NCBI GenBank assembly: GCA_900542295.1
Contig: UQNJ01000004.1
Coordinates: forward strand, 62,001 to 126,000
DNA length: 64,000 nucleotides
DNA from: an uncultured Eubacteriales bacterium
GTDB taxonomy: Bacteria > Bacillota > Clostridia > Peptostreptococcales > Anaerovoracaceae
Direction of reading: 5' to 3'
This document shows, piece after piece, positions 52,585 to 60,065 of this stretch (positions are counted from its first letter, which is position 1; each line of letters starts with the position of its first letter). The position numbers and the translations under genes are program-made. The notes below the pieces were generated by a model. The model was not told the DNA's origin. It worked only from the letters and a program-made list of their open reading frames with translations, and did not search any database.

Positions 52585-52636
52585 AAAAGCTGCTTACTGC
52601 AACCTTATTTAAAGGATGCAAAGCAGCTTTTGTGCT
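52585..52636. terminator. Convergent terminator between rluB and panD
   Basis: A perfect 11-base outer stem AAAAGCTGCTT (52585-52595) / AAGCAGCTTTT (52621-52631) with an inner TGCA-A-CCTT / AAGG-A-TGCA stem. T-rich on both sides, so it probably serves both genes. Confidence 0.85.
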
Positions 52637-52666
52637 GTGAAATCTTAACAATAACGAGTGACTGTA

Positions 52667-53056
52667 CTACATATCCTCTAATTTACCATGTTTTTCATAT
52701 TCTGTAAGTCTGACGATTTTGTTGCTGTCATCTACAAATACTACTTTAGGCTTGTTTGCTTTTGCCTCTTCAGGTGTAAGCTGAGCGTAGCACATTATTA
52801 TAATTTTATCCCCTTTTTGAACACATCTTGCGGCAGCTCCGTTAAGGCATATCATTCCGCTGCCTCTTTCACCTGCGATTGTGTAGGTTTCAAACCGCAT
52901 ACCGTTGTTTATGTCCACGATTTGAACCTTTTCGTATTCGAGTATGCCGGCTGCTTCCAGCAAATCGACATCTACCGTTATACTTCCAACATAGTCAAGT
53001 TCAGCCTGAACTACTGTGGCACGATGTATTTTTCCCTTTAACATATCTAAAAGCAT
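52667..53056 (-). CDS. panD: Aspartate 1-decarboxylase
   Basis: 129 residues. Self-cleavage site Gly24-Ser25 in LDYVGSITVD generates the pyruvoyl cofactor; GERGSGMICLNGAAARCV and QLTPEEAKANKPKVVFVD complete the family pattern. It makes beta-alanine from aspartate for pantothenate. It is the last gene of the pan operon, 17 bases after panC. Confidence 0.97.
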   Translation of the reverse strand: MLLDMLKGKIHRATVVQAELDYVGSITVDVDLLEAAGILEYEKVQIVDINNGMRFETYTIAGERGSGMICLNGAAARCVQKGDKIIIMCYAQLTPEEAKANKPKVVFVDDSNKIVRLTEYEKHGKLEDM

Positions 53057-53073
53057 TTTTGTTCCTTTCTGAA

Positions 53074-53922
53074 TCAGCTTTTGAATATAAAATTGTCAAT
53101 CAGCCTTGTTTTTCCTATATAAACAGCCATTGCGACCAGAACTTCACCGGACATTTCAGAAACAGGTTCGATGCTGTGTGCATTTACTGCTTTTATATAG
53201 TCTATTTTTGCCAAAGGCTCTTCTTCGACTACTTGAGTCATGGCTTCTGTTATTCTTAAAGCACTTTTTTCACCGGCTTCTGCCATGGAAATTCCCAACT
53301 TGACGGCTTTGCTCAAAGAAAGAGCTGCCTTTCGCTCCTCTTCACTCAGATAAGTGTTTCTTGAGCTCTTTGCCAGACCGTCTTCTTCTCTTATGATAGG
53401 ACAGCCGATTATTTCTATATCAAAGTTTAAATCTCTGACCATTCTTTTGATTACGGCAAGCTGTTGTGCATCCTTTTGACCGAAATAAGCTCTGTCAGGT
53501 GTAACGATATTGAAGAGTTTTGATACTACTGTGCATACTCCTCTGAAATGGATGGGTCTTGTCTTTCCACACAACTCTGATGTCAGATTTCCATACATGT
53601 CTACCATTGTGCATGCGTCTGAGAAATACATTTCAGACGGTTCAGGATGAAAAATCAGATCCGCACCGGCTTTGCGGCACACTTCTTCATCCCTTGCTAT
53701 ATCTCTTGGATAACTGTCAAGGTCTTCTCCTGCACCAAACTGAGTGGGATTGACAAAGTCACTTACAACTACACGGTCATTTTCGGCAGCGGCACGCTCG
53801 ATCAGACTTTGATGTCCCTCATGAAGAAACCCCATTGTCGGTACAAGTCCGACCGAAAGTCCTTGGGCTTTCCATGATTTGACACGATTTCGTACTTCCT
53901 GTACTGTTTTTACTGTTTCCAT
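53074..53922 (-). CDS. panC: Pantothenate synthetase (pantoate-beta-alanine ligase)
   Basis: 282 residues. ATP-binding VPTMGFLHEGHQSLIERA (HxGH type), FVNPTQFGAGEDLDSYPRD, YFGQKDAQQLAVIKRMVRDL and the KSSRNTYLS loop (KMSKS equivalent) are all present. It joins pantoate and beta-alanine using ATP. It follows panB by ten bases. Confidence 0.97.
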   Translation of the reverse strand: METVKTVQEVRNRVKSWKAQGLSVGLVPTMGFLHEGHQSLIERAAAENDRVVVSDFVNPTQFGAGEDLDSYPRDIARDEEVCRKAGADLIFHPEPSEMYFSDACTMVDMYGNLTSELCGKTRPIHFRGVCTVVSKLFNIVTPDRAYFGQKDAQQLAVIKRMVRDLNFDIEIIGCPIIREEDGLAKSSRNTYLSEEERKAALSLSKAVKLGISMAEAGEKSALRITEAMTQVVEEEPLAKIDYIKAVNAHSIEPVSEMSGEVLVAMAVYIGKTRLIDNFIFKS

Positions 53923-53932
53923 TGTTTACCTC

Positions 53933-54760
53933 TTAATACAATTTTTTGATTATTTCTTCATCTATCTTGAAAGTGTGCTCTTCCGCAGGGAAAGCACCTG
54001 ATTTTACTTCTTCGATGTATCTTTCAAATCCCTTTCTCATGACTGTGCCGGCATCGGCAAAATGTTTTACGAATTTCGGCTTGAAATCCGAGAAAAGAGC
54101 AAGCATATCCTGATATACAAGAACTTGACCGTCACAGCCTGCGCCTGCGCCTATGCCGATTGTAGGAATGTCTATCGACTTTGAAATCAGTTCTGCAAGC
54201 TTTGCCGGAACACATTCCAGAACGAGGGCGAATGCTCCTGCTTCTTCTACGGCTTTTGCTTCGTCTAAAATCTTCTTTGCTGCTTCTTCTGATTTGCCCT
54301 GCACCTTAAAGCCTCCGAAAGCATTTATGGATTGAGGAGTGAGGCCGAGATGTGCAACAACCGGGATAGAAGCTTCCGTTATGGCTTTGATTTGAGGGCA
54401 GACGGAAGCACCACCCTCTAATTTTACGGCATTGCATCTGCTTTCTTTCATCAGTCTGCCGGCATTTACAACGGCATCGTAAACAGAGGTCTGATATGAC
54501 ATGAACGGCATATCGGCAACAACCATTGCATTTTTTGCACCACGGGCCACGGCTTTTGTGTGATGAATCATATCTTCCATGGTGACGGAAAGAGTATCCT
54601 CATAGCCTAACATTACCATGCCCAGTGAATCGCCTACCAAAAGCATATTTATGCCTGATTCGTCCATGAGCTTTGCTGTGGAATAATCATAGGCTGTGAG
54701 CATGGTTATTTTATCGTTATCTGTTTTCTGCTGTTTAATAGTGGCTACTGTGTTTTTCAT
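53933..54760 (-). CDS. panB: 3-methyl-2-oxobutanoate hydroxymethyltransferase
   Basis: 275 residues. MLTAYDYSTAKLMDESGINM, LVGDSLGMVMLGYEDTLSVT (metal-binding aspartates), HLGLTPQSINAFGGFKVQGK and the TIGIGAGAGCDGQVLVYQD end are diagnostic. It adds the hydroxymethyl group to ketoisovalerate, the first committed step of pantothenate synthesis. The second gene of the minus-strand operon, with AAAGGAGT upstream. Confidence 0.97.
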   Translation of the reverse strand: MKNTVATIKQQKTDNDKITMLTAYDYSTAKLMDESGINMLLVGDSLGMVMLGYEDTLSVTMEDMIHHTKAVARGAKNAMVVADMPFMSYQTSVYDAVVNAGRLMKESRCNAVKLEGGASVCPQIKAITEASIPVVAHLGLTPQSINAFGGFKVQGKSEEAAKKILDEAKAVEEAGAFALVLECVPAKLAELISKSIDIPTIGIGAGAGCDGQVLVYQDMLALFSDFKPKFVKHFADAGTVMRKGFERYIEEVKSGAFPAEEHTFKIDEEIIKKLY

Positions 54761-54797
54761 TTTTGACTCCTTTTTTATTCATGATTAAAGGAATGAT

Positions 54798-55658
54798 TTA
54801 GATATCTGTTCCTTTAAGCGCCTGCATCATAGTATCGTAATTTCGTTCCGGATGCTTTGAGCTTGCTATATTGACAAGCCGTTCGGAAAGAATTTTATAA
54901 AGGGGGACAGTTTCGGGCATAAATTCTCTGAGTGACATAAGGTGGGAATTTACTGTAACAAGATCGTTTCTTTCGATAGGGCCTGTAAGTGCCTTTGCCG
55001 CCCCCTGAGTGAGGATGCAGTTTAAATTGTTCGTCAATAAAGGTGAGAGTGCCTTGAGAGCGTCGCTGCGATTAAATCCGCATTTTTCAAGCATTTCTGC
55101 GGATATGTCTATTAACGCAGTCATGTGGTTTGATGCTACCGCCGCCGCACAGTGATAGAGAACTTTGACATTAGGGTCTATTGTTACTACCGGATTCCCA
55201 ATATTTGAGAAACAGTCTGCGACTTGGCTGAGATTTTTTTTACTGCCCTCGATGGTGAAATATGTATTTTTCAGTGATTTATATGATTCATACTTGTCAC
55301 TGAAAGCTTGAAGCGGATGAACCGAATAAGAGCAAGCGCCCAGTTCTTCGGCATTAAAAAAAGCGGTCGATGGAATCGAACCGCTGCAATGACATATATT
55401 TTTATTTTTTATCGGCAGATTGCGTATATGCTCCCATACTTCTGATATGGCGCCGTCGGGCACCGTGATAAAGAGCGTATCGCTTTCTTTTACAATGTCG
55501 GTTAAATTTGTGAAATGCTTTGTAGAGGTAAATTCAGCAGCCTGACGGGCGGATTTGGAACTGCGGCTGTAATAGCCTGTAACCTGTATGCCGTTTTCTG
55601 CGAGATATTTACCAAGCGAAAAGCCGACTTTGCCGGCTCCTATAAAACCTGCTTTCAT
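54798..55658 (-). CDS. panG: Rossmann/DUF2520 protein, probable ketopantoate reductase PanG
   Basis: 286 residues from the ATG at 55658, nine bases after GGGAGGTG; upstream in-frame ATGs overlap that site. NAD(P)-binding AGFIGAGKVGFSLGKYLAEN, then a DTLFITVPDGAISEVW strand, CHCSGSIPSTAF, SVHPLQAFSDKYES and the helical DUF2520 half with YHCAAAVASNHMTALID. COG5495 proteins of this type were shown in Francisella to be an alternative ketopantoate reductase (PanG), and the operon here has panB, panC and panD but no panE, so PanG fits the gap. It is the first gene of the operon. Confidence 0.85.
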   Translation of the reverse strand: MKAGFIGAGKVGFSLGKYLAENGIQVTGYYSRSSKSARQAAEFTSTKHFTNLTDIVKESDTLFITVPDGAISEVWEHIRNLPIKNKNICHCSGSIPSTAFFNAEELGACSYSVHPLQAFSDKYESYKSLKNTYFTIEGSKKNLSQVADCFSNIGNPVVTIDPNVKVLYHCAAAVASNHMTALIDISAEMLEKCGFNRSDALKALSPLLTNNLNCILTQGAAKALTGPIERNDLVTVNSHLMSLREFMPETVPLYKILSERLVNIASSKHPERNYDTMMQALKGTDI

Positions 55659-55898
55659 ATACATCACCTCCCGTATTTTGTAAAGAGGGACGCATAAAGG
55701 CAATCTCTTTTCTCAGTGCTGTTCTAATTGTTGATACAGCCCGAAAGTGTTGATAAAAAATATTAAATTTATATGTGGTACAGCTTGCTTCGAATGCTAT
55801 CCGCATATTACTATAACACTTCAAAACATGTTTGTACAGAGAAATTTTGATTTTATAGCGTGGCATGACAGCTCTTATCCATTTATCCCTGAAGCAGA
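55659..55898. other. Upstream region of the pan operon
   Basis: 240 bases with no gene. A short reading frame on the plus strand (55747-56001) has no ribosome site and no recognisable product. It contains a TGTTGATA direct repeat 20 bases apart (around 55728 and 55748). No clear promoter for panG could be fixed. Confidence 0.4.
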
Positions 55899-55980
55899 AC
55901 CCACTCGAACGGTCAGATATTATGAAAACGAGTGGGTATTACCCGACTCGAAAAGTATATTTTGCTTAAAACGAGTGGGG
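55899..55980. repeat. Two tandem 43-base inverted-repeat units with alternating pairing
   Basis: Arms: ACCCACTCG (55899-55907), CGAGTGGGT (55929-55937), CCGACTCG (55943-55950), CGAGTGGGG (55972-55980). Each pair encloses exactly 21 bases and the units repeat every 43 bases. Arms two and three can also pair with each other (CGAGTGGGTA / TACCC-G-ACTCG), giving mutually exclusive folds on either strand. Confidence 0.75.
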
Positions 55981-56052
55981 GCAGCCGCCGTGCACATATA
56001 ATGTGTGTAAAATAAAAAGAAAAATATTTTGTTTTAAAAAATGATTGTTTTG

Positions 56053-56081
56053 TTGACAACATGGTATTAGCATGATATTTT
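56053..56081 (+). promoter_or_regulatory. Candidate promoter with no gene directly downstream
   Basis: Perfect TTGACA (56053-56058), 17-base spacer, TATTTT (56076-56081). The -35 box is inside an 11-base palindrome TGTTGACAACA (56051-56061). Confidence 0.5.
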
Positions 56082-56085
56082 AATA

Positions 56086-56245
56086 ATAAATAAGGTATTT
56101 TATGTTTTAAAAGATTAAATTTATTTAATAATCAAATAGCTTATTGTATTTATAATTTATTTATTGGCATAAATATTAAACGACTATATAATTGATTGAA
56201 TGAATTAGTTAAACGCATAAGCTAAAAAAGCCTATGCGTTTTTTT
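56086..56245 (+). ncRNA. Candidate small RNA (about 155 bases), AT-rich
   Basis: Bounded by the promoter at 56053 and a strong terminator at 56211-56245. No open frame with a ribosome site lies between. It might instead be the leftover of a deleted gene. I recognise no known RNA family. Confidence 0.35.
56211..56245 (+). terminator. Strong terminator with no protein gene before it
   Basis: AAACGCATA (56211-56219) / TATGCGTTT (56233-56241) plus an inner GC / GC pair, followed by T tract. Confidence 0.85.
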
Positions 56246-56480
56246 CATATAAGGCTGAATGTTATTGTAATAGTTGATCTGAAAAAACTAACTTTGCAAA
56301 GGAGGTATTGGAATGATGTGTTAGTTTTCTTTGCAGCTACCATAAAAAGTTGTTGTGCGCTTAGAGGAATACTATGTACGGAAGGAGCGTAATAAAAGCC
56401 CAACCAAATTTTTTTGACAGGCTTGATTATAATTTTGTTAGCTCCATTTGTACCTGACTTTTTAAATTAGGAGGAAAGAA
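56246..56480. other. Leader of the bacteriocin-like gene with a hairpin and a tiny reading frame
   Basis: AAAACTAAC (about 56286-56294) pairs with GTTAGTTTT (about 56323-56331), enclosing AAAGGAGGTATTGGAATG followed by ATGTGTTAG: a good ribosome site before a three-codon frame. Near 56414 a TTGACA and at 56428 a TATAAT occur but only eight bases apart, so not as one promoter. AGGAGG precedes the gene at 56481. Confidence 0.4.
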
Positions 56481-56819
56481 ATGAAGATTTTAAAAAGAAA
56501 GATTTTATTATTTACAGTATGTCTTATTATGATGTTTAGTTCTGTGATAACAGCCAATGCGGCAACGATTACTGCGTCTGATCATAATATACTCCCGATC
56601 AAAACGATATACACCAGTATGTATTATTCAGGTGCAGAGCGGTACACGGTAAGTAGTGCATATCATAGAACATCTGTAGAATATCTCGTATCGTGGCAGC
56701 AAGAAAAAGTAGTGAGAAAATGGGGATATAATAAAGTATATGCCACAACAGGCTATGTCTCAAAATTTGCTAATTTAAAGAATGCTTTTAAATCTCGTGT
56801 ATATTATTATTTCGGATAA
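56481..56819 (+). CDS. Small secreted protein resembling lactococcin 972-family bacteriocins
   Basis: 112 residues. A clear signal peptide (LLFTVCLIMMFSSVITANA, cleavage near ANA-AT) leaves a mature peptide of about 85 residues. Shared with lactococcin 972 are VSSAY early in the mature part, a central basic, tryptophan-containing region (KVVRKWGYNKVYATTGY) and an aromatic C-terminus YYYFG where lactococcin has a similar YY-x-F end. No double-glycine leader or cysteines. AGGAGG lies just upstream. The next gene encodes a FtsX/MacB-like membrane protein, the usual companion in such loci. The call rests on pattern memory, not alignment. Confidence 0.55.
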   Translation: MKILKRKILLFTVCLIMMFSSVITANAATITASDHNILPIKTIYTSMYYSGAERYTVSSAYHRTSVEYLVSWQQEKVVRKWGYNKVYATTGYVSKFANLKNAFKSRVYYYFG

Positions 56820-56835
56820 ATAATGGTGGTTAGGA

Positions 56836-58170
56836 ATGAAAGCATTTTTTAAACAGGCACTCATCCCTACAATTATCTTAATTGGGATGGCTTTATGTAC
56901 CATAAGTTCATCATTATTATATTGGGAAAATTTGGTCATAACAAGCCATCCCTCTGATATTAATGGAGAAGAAAATGTTGATATTGAAGAAGAACCGTTA
57001 TATAGTATGCCTTTATTCGATACATATGATTCAGGAGGGGTAAGCTTATCTGACTTTATGAGTAGAGAAGGTGTGCTTGAAGATTTGATTTCAATTAATA
57101 ACGATTTGAATTCTAATAAGAAGTTTATCTATTATCAAATATCAGAACCAACAGTTTATTATGTTGGAGAATATAAGGGGAATCGAAATACGATAGTAGG
57201 CGGAGAAGAATACAGAAATCAGCTTGACAATTCCGGAGATAAAATAACCTCTCTTAATACGCTGGAGCTCTCTTTCGACGGTTATCAAAGAATATGGAAG
57301 CCTTTAAAGGAGGGATGTTCTTTTTCCCAAGAAGATTTTAATTTGACATATGAAAATAAAATTCCTGTTATTGTAGGACATGATTATAATGGATTTTTAT
57401 CTGTAGGGGATGAATTTTATGTGCAATACTACATGGAACCAATAAAAGTTGAAGTCATAGGCATACTCGAAGAAGATGCAGAGCTGCACTTACCAAGCTT
57501 TTCTATGATGATTGACGGTTATATGATTTTTCCTAATGTAGAAATTGTAAAAGAAAGAAATGACTTGTATTTTCATAATACGATAATGATGCTTGAGAAA
57601 AACGAAGGGTATATAGGAGTTAGGCATCTTGAGGACTTTCCGGCTGTAATAAATGAAATAAGTGAAATTTCGGACACATATAATTTTTCATATAATGTAG
57701 ATACCATTAAAGATAAATATAAATATATTAAAGAACATGAAAGCTGCCCGGAAAATGTGGAGATAATTGAAAACGAGGATAATAGCGAAATTGAGGTGCA
57801 TAATAGATTAACATCTTTCCAAAGAAATTTATTAATAATGTTATTAGTTTTAGGTACAGCAATAGTTCTATATGGTTTATTTTTATGGTGCAAGTGTATA
57901 AAAAAATCTTCTTGCTTTGAAGAAAGAGTTGTGGTCTATAAAACTAAGAGAATATTAGAAATAGTCACGACAGTAACAATAGTATATTTTCTTACTTATA
58001 TCACAACTTTAAAACTCTTAGAAAACTTGTATGATGAACAGTTTTTTAAAGAGAGTCTATATTACCCACAGGGAATTATGAGATTAATTTTAGTTCTAAT
58101 TCTTATATCGGTAAGCGTTTTAACATGTAAAATTGTGGATAAGAAAGTAAAGGAAGATAAAAATGATTGA
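56836..58170 (+). CDS. MacB/FtsX-like membrane protein (bacteriocin-associated type)
   Basis: 444 residues. One N-terminal helix (IIPTIILIG region, LIPTIILIGMALCTISSSLL), a ~300-residue extracytoplasmic domain with VDEFYVQYY-like MacB core strands (VGDEFYVQYYMEPIKVEVIG), then three helices (NLLIMLLVLGTAIVLYGLFL; IVTTVTIVYFLTYITTLKL; MRLILVLILISVSVLTCKI). This layout matches the MacB periplasmic core plus FtsX fold. It is shorter than the seven-helix proteins known beside lactococcin 972 genes. No ATPase is adjacent. Overlaps the VanZ-like gene by eight bases. Strongly AT-rich. Confidence 0.65.
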   Translation: MKAFFKQALIPTIILIGMALCTISSSLLYWENLVITSHPSDINGEENVDIEEEPLYSMPLFDTYDSGGVSLSDFMSREGVLEDLISINNDLNSNKKFIYYQISEPTVYYVGEYKGNRNTIVGGEEYRNQLDNSGDKITSLNTLELSFDGYQRIWKPLKEGCSFSQEDFNLTYENKIPVIVGHDYNGFLSVGDEFYVQYYMEPIKVEVIGILEEDAELHLPSFSMMIDGYMIFPNVEIVKERNDLYFHNTIMMLEKNEGYIGVRHLEDFPAVINEISEISDTYNFSYNVDTIKDKYKYIKEHESCPENVEIIENEDNSEIEVHNRLTSFQRNLLIMLLVLGTAIVLYGLFLWCKCIKKSSCFEERVVVYKTKRILEIVTTVTIVYFLTYITTLKLLENLYDEQFFKESLYYPQGIMRLILVLILISVSVLTCKIVDKKVKEDKND

Positions 58171-58762
58171 TTTAGTTTTAGAAACATTATTGCAAGCATA
58201 CCCATTGTACCTTTTTTCTTTGCCAATAATGTTAATATCGGTCTGGATTAACAGATATTATAGGAGTAAAAATCTTTCAAGTAAGAAACCTTTTGAACCT
58301 TTAGCAATAATAGTTATAGTTGCGACAATTGATGTAATCTTGGCCGCCACATGTTACTCGAATGATTTTCTCCTATATTTTGATATAAATAATTTGAAAA
58401 AATTTAATAATATCCATTTTGAACCAATAAACTTTTTTAATAATATACTTTTACCAAGTCTTATGGGTGACTTACATGCGTTGATAAATTTATTTGGAAA
58501 TATGATGCTGTTTGTACCTTTAGGGTTCTGTGCGATGTGGTTGAACTTCGGAAAAAAACAATTGAAAATAAAAATTACTATAATTTGTTTCTTCTTTTCA
58601 ATTATGATAGAGATAATTCAAATGTCTTATGGAAGAATGGTTGACTGCATAGATGTAATATTAAATACTTCCGGAGCTATTCTGGGATGTTGGTTATTTG
58701 TATATTTCATGGCACTAACAAATAATCTTTCTGAAAAGTTCCCTGCATATAAGGAACATTGA
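58163..58762 (+). CDS. VanZ-like membrane protein
   Basis: 199 residues, about five helices. The VanZ family core is present in the second half: LFGNMMLFVPLGFCAMWLNF, then IMIEIIQMSYGRMVDCIDVI, then LNTSGAILGCWLF. Family members occur singly in many Firmicutes with no proven role outside the VanA teicoplanin cluster. It overlaps the upstream gene and shares its AT-rich composition, so it belongs to the same island. Confidence 0.85.
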   Translation: MIDLVLETLLQAYPLYLFSLPIMLISVWINRYYRSKNLSSKKPFEPLAIIVIVATIDVILAATCYSNDFLLYFDINNLKKFNNIHFEPINFFNNILLPSLMGDLHALINLFGNMMLFVPLGFCAMWLNFGKKQLKIKITIICFFFSIMIEIIQMSYGRMVDCIDVILNTSGAILGCWLFVYFMALTNNLSEKFPAYKEH

Positions 58763-58787
58763 CGGATAAAAAGACTCAGGATACAAT

Positions 58788-59314
58788 ATGTTTATAAATT
58801 ATCTTTTTTAAAAACTACAAATTAAGATTTTCATTAAAAGAAGTAGGAAATAATCAGGAAACAGGGTTCTTTGTTGCAAATAAGGAAACAGGTGAAGTCT
58901 ATTCATCGTATACAGGTAAAACAGTAAAAGTGAAAGAAGAGATTTCTCAAAACAATGTGTCGTCTGAGGGTGGAATACCGGTTACACTTGCGTCAAATGA
59001 AGAAATAAAATTAAAAGTTAGCTATGCAAAACTATACGAGCTTTGTAATGGAGCAATAGATTATACGACTGTGGCGGGTGCGATTTTAGCCATGGTTAGT
59101 GTTGCATACCCCAGGAATCACTGGATTGGTCATTGCAGATATTGCCCTTAGTCTGTCAAGTATCGGGTTGAGTACTTTAAAAGCTGGAATAGAAAGCAGA
59201 AGTGAGAGCCATGGACTCCAAATACGGATATATAAGGAAAAAACGCAGAAACATCAAGGGGGAAGAATTGTGACCGGCTATAGATATACTTTTAGTAATG
59301 TTGAGCGTTATTAA
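58788..59314 (+). pseudogene. Decayed gene of the AT-rich island, at least two frameshifts
   Basis: The longest piece lies in one frame from about 58811 to 59110 (KEVGNNQETGFFVANKETGE, later SYAKLYELCNGAIDYTTVAG, AILAMVSVA) and continues in another from 59099 to the stop at 59314 (PGITGLVIADIALSLSSIGL, then QGGRIVTGYRYTFSNVERY). The hydrophobic segment spans the junction, showing they were one protein. At the front an ATG at 58788 leads into the same protein only after a one-base shift in a T tract. The whole would be ~170 residues with two hydrophobic segments. No family recognised. Confidence 0.65.
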
Positions 59315-59324
59315 GGTGAAAAGT

Positions 59325-59624
59325 ATGAACGAAGGAAAAGAGAAGAAACCATCCGGGAAAAAAGTCAATGTGTGGGCGATAATTCTTATAGTAAGTACAA
59401 TATATGTGTTAACACGACTGGTTAGGTCGGTATTTTCTATGAGTGTATATCAGTATGCTGTGATGATAAATATTATTTGCTTAGTATGTTTTGCTATTTG
59501 CATAATAATAGCTGCCTTAAAAATCATTAAAAAGAAAACGACATTTTCCGGAGATATGTTTCTTCAACTTATTGTAATATTGCTGTTGCTCGTTGTGATA
59601 ATAATTAGATTTAAAGACATGTAG
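59325..59624 (+). CDS. Small three-helix membrane protein
   Basis: 99 residues from the ATG at 59325 (AAGGTGA upstream). A basic start (EGKEKKPSGKKVN) then three hydrophobic segments: VWAIILIVSTIYVLTRLV, YAVMINIICLVCFAICIII and MFLQLIVILLLLVVIII. No family recognised. By size and position it could be an immunity or accessory protein of the bacteriocin-like locus, but that is a guess. Confidence 0.6.
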   Translation: MNEGKEKKPSGKKVNVWAIILIVSTIYVLTRLVRSVFSMSVYQYAVMINIICLVCFAICIIIAALKIIKKKTTFSGDMFLQLIVILLLLVVIIIRFKDM

Positions 59625-59655
59625 CAGTTAAATAGATAGTAATTCGCACTGCATA

Positions 59656-59700
59656 AAAATAACAGGAAAGCCGTGGATGAATGGCTTTCCTGTTATTTTA
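59656..59700. terminator. Very strong bidirectional terminator
   Basis: A perfect 17-base stem AAAATAACAGGAAAGCC (59656-59672) / GGCTTTCCTGTTATTTT (59683-59699) with a ten-base loop. Confidence 0.9.
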
Positions 59701-59744
59701 AAGATGTATTAGTAATTACCTTGTACTCAAATTTGCAGCCATAT

Positions 59745-59790
59745 GATGGCGGTCTGGATTGAAATTTCAAACCGCCATCTTATTTTTATT
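59745..59790 (+). terminator. Second terminator or inverted repeat
   Basis: GATGGCGGT (59745-59753) / ACCGCCATC (59771-59779), an inner GAAATTTC palindrome in the loop, then TTATTTTTATT. Confidence 0.7.
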
Positions 59791-59823
59791 ATCATATTCG
59801 GCAAAACGCTTCCGGCAGCTGTT

Positions 59824-60062
59824 GCTCTGCCGTCGCCTGTTGCGCCGTCGATTTCAAGCCAATCACAGGTAAACCTGCTCTTGGGAAATTTTGGCGAATG
59901 AAACACATCGGCTCTGCCGTCGCCTGCGGCTCGTCAATCGCCGCAGTTTTGCTGCGCCGTCGATTTCAAGCCAATCGCAGGCAAACCTGCTCTTGGGAAA
60001 TCTTGGCGAATGAAACACATCGGCTCTGCCGTCGCCTGCGGCTCGTCAATCGCCGTGTTGTT
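59824..60062. repeat. GC-rich tandem direct repeat, 112-base period
   Basis: A copy beginning TGCGCCGTCGATTTCAAGCC at 59841 recurs at 59953, 112 bases later, with only a few differences; both contain GCTCTGCCGTCGCCTGCGGC. A partial third copy (GCTCTGCCGTCGCCTG) lies at 59824. The GC content is well above the flanks. Reading frames inside it are identical short repeats with no gene features. Confidence 0.9.
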
Positions 60063-60065
60063 TCA

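Noticed and set aside
55365..55395. A tRNA T-arm-like string (GGTTCGATTCC on the minus strand)
   Set aside because: It lies in the coding sequence of panG (CHCSGSIPSTAF) and has no acceptor, D or anticodon stems around it.
55747..56001. An 84-codon plus-strand frame upstream of the pan operon
   Set aside because: No ribosome site, no recognisable product, and it runs through the inverted-repeat units.
56414..56433. TTGACA and TATAAT as a promoter of the secreted peptide gene
   Set aside because: Only eight bases separate them, too close for one promoter.
59824..60062. CRISPR-like array
   Set aside because: Only two and a half copies, a 112-base unit with no repeat/spacer structure and no cas genes. 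The 55899-55980 units also have too few copies and are not direct repeat plus unique spacer.
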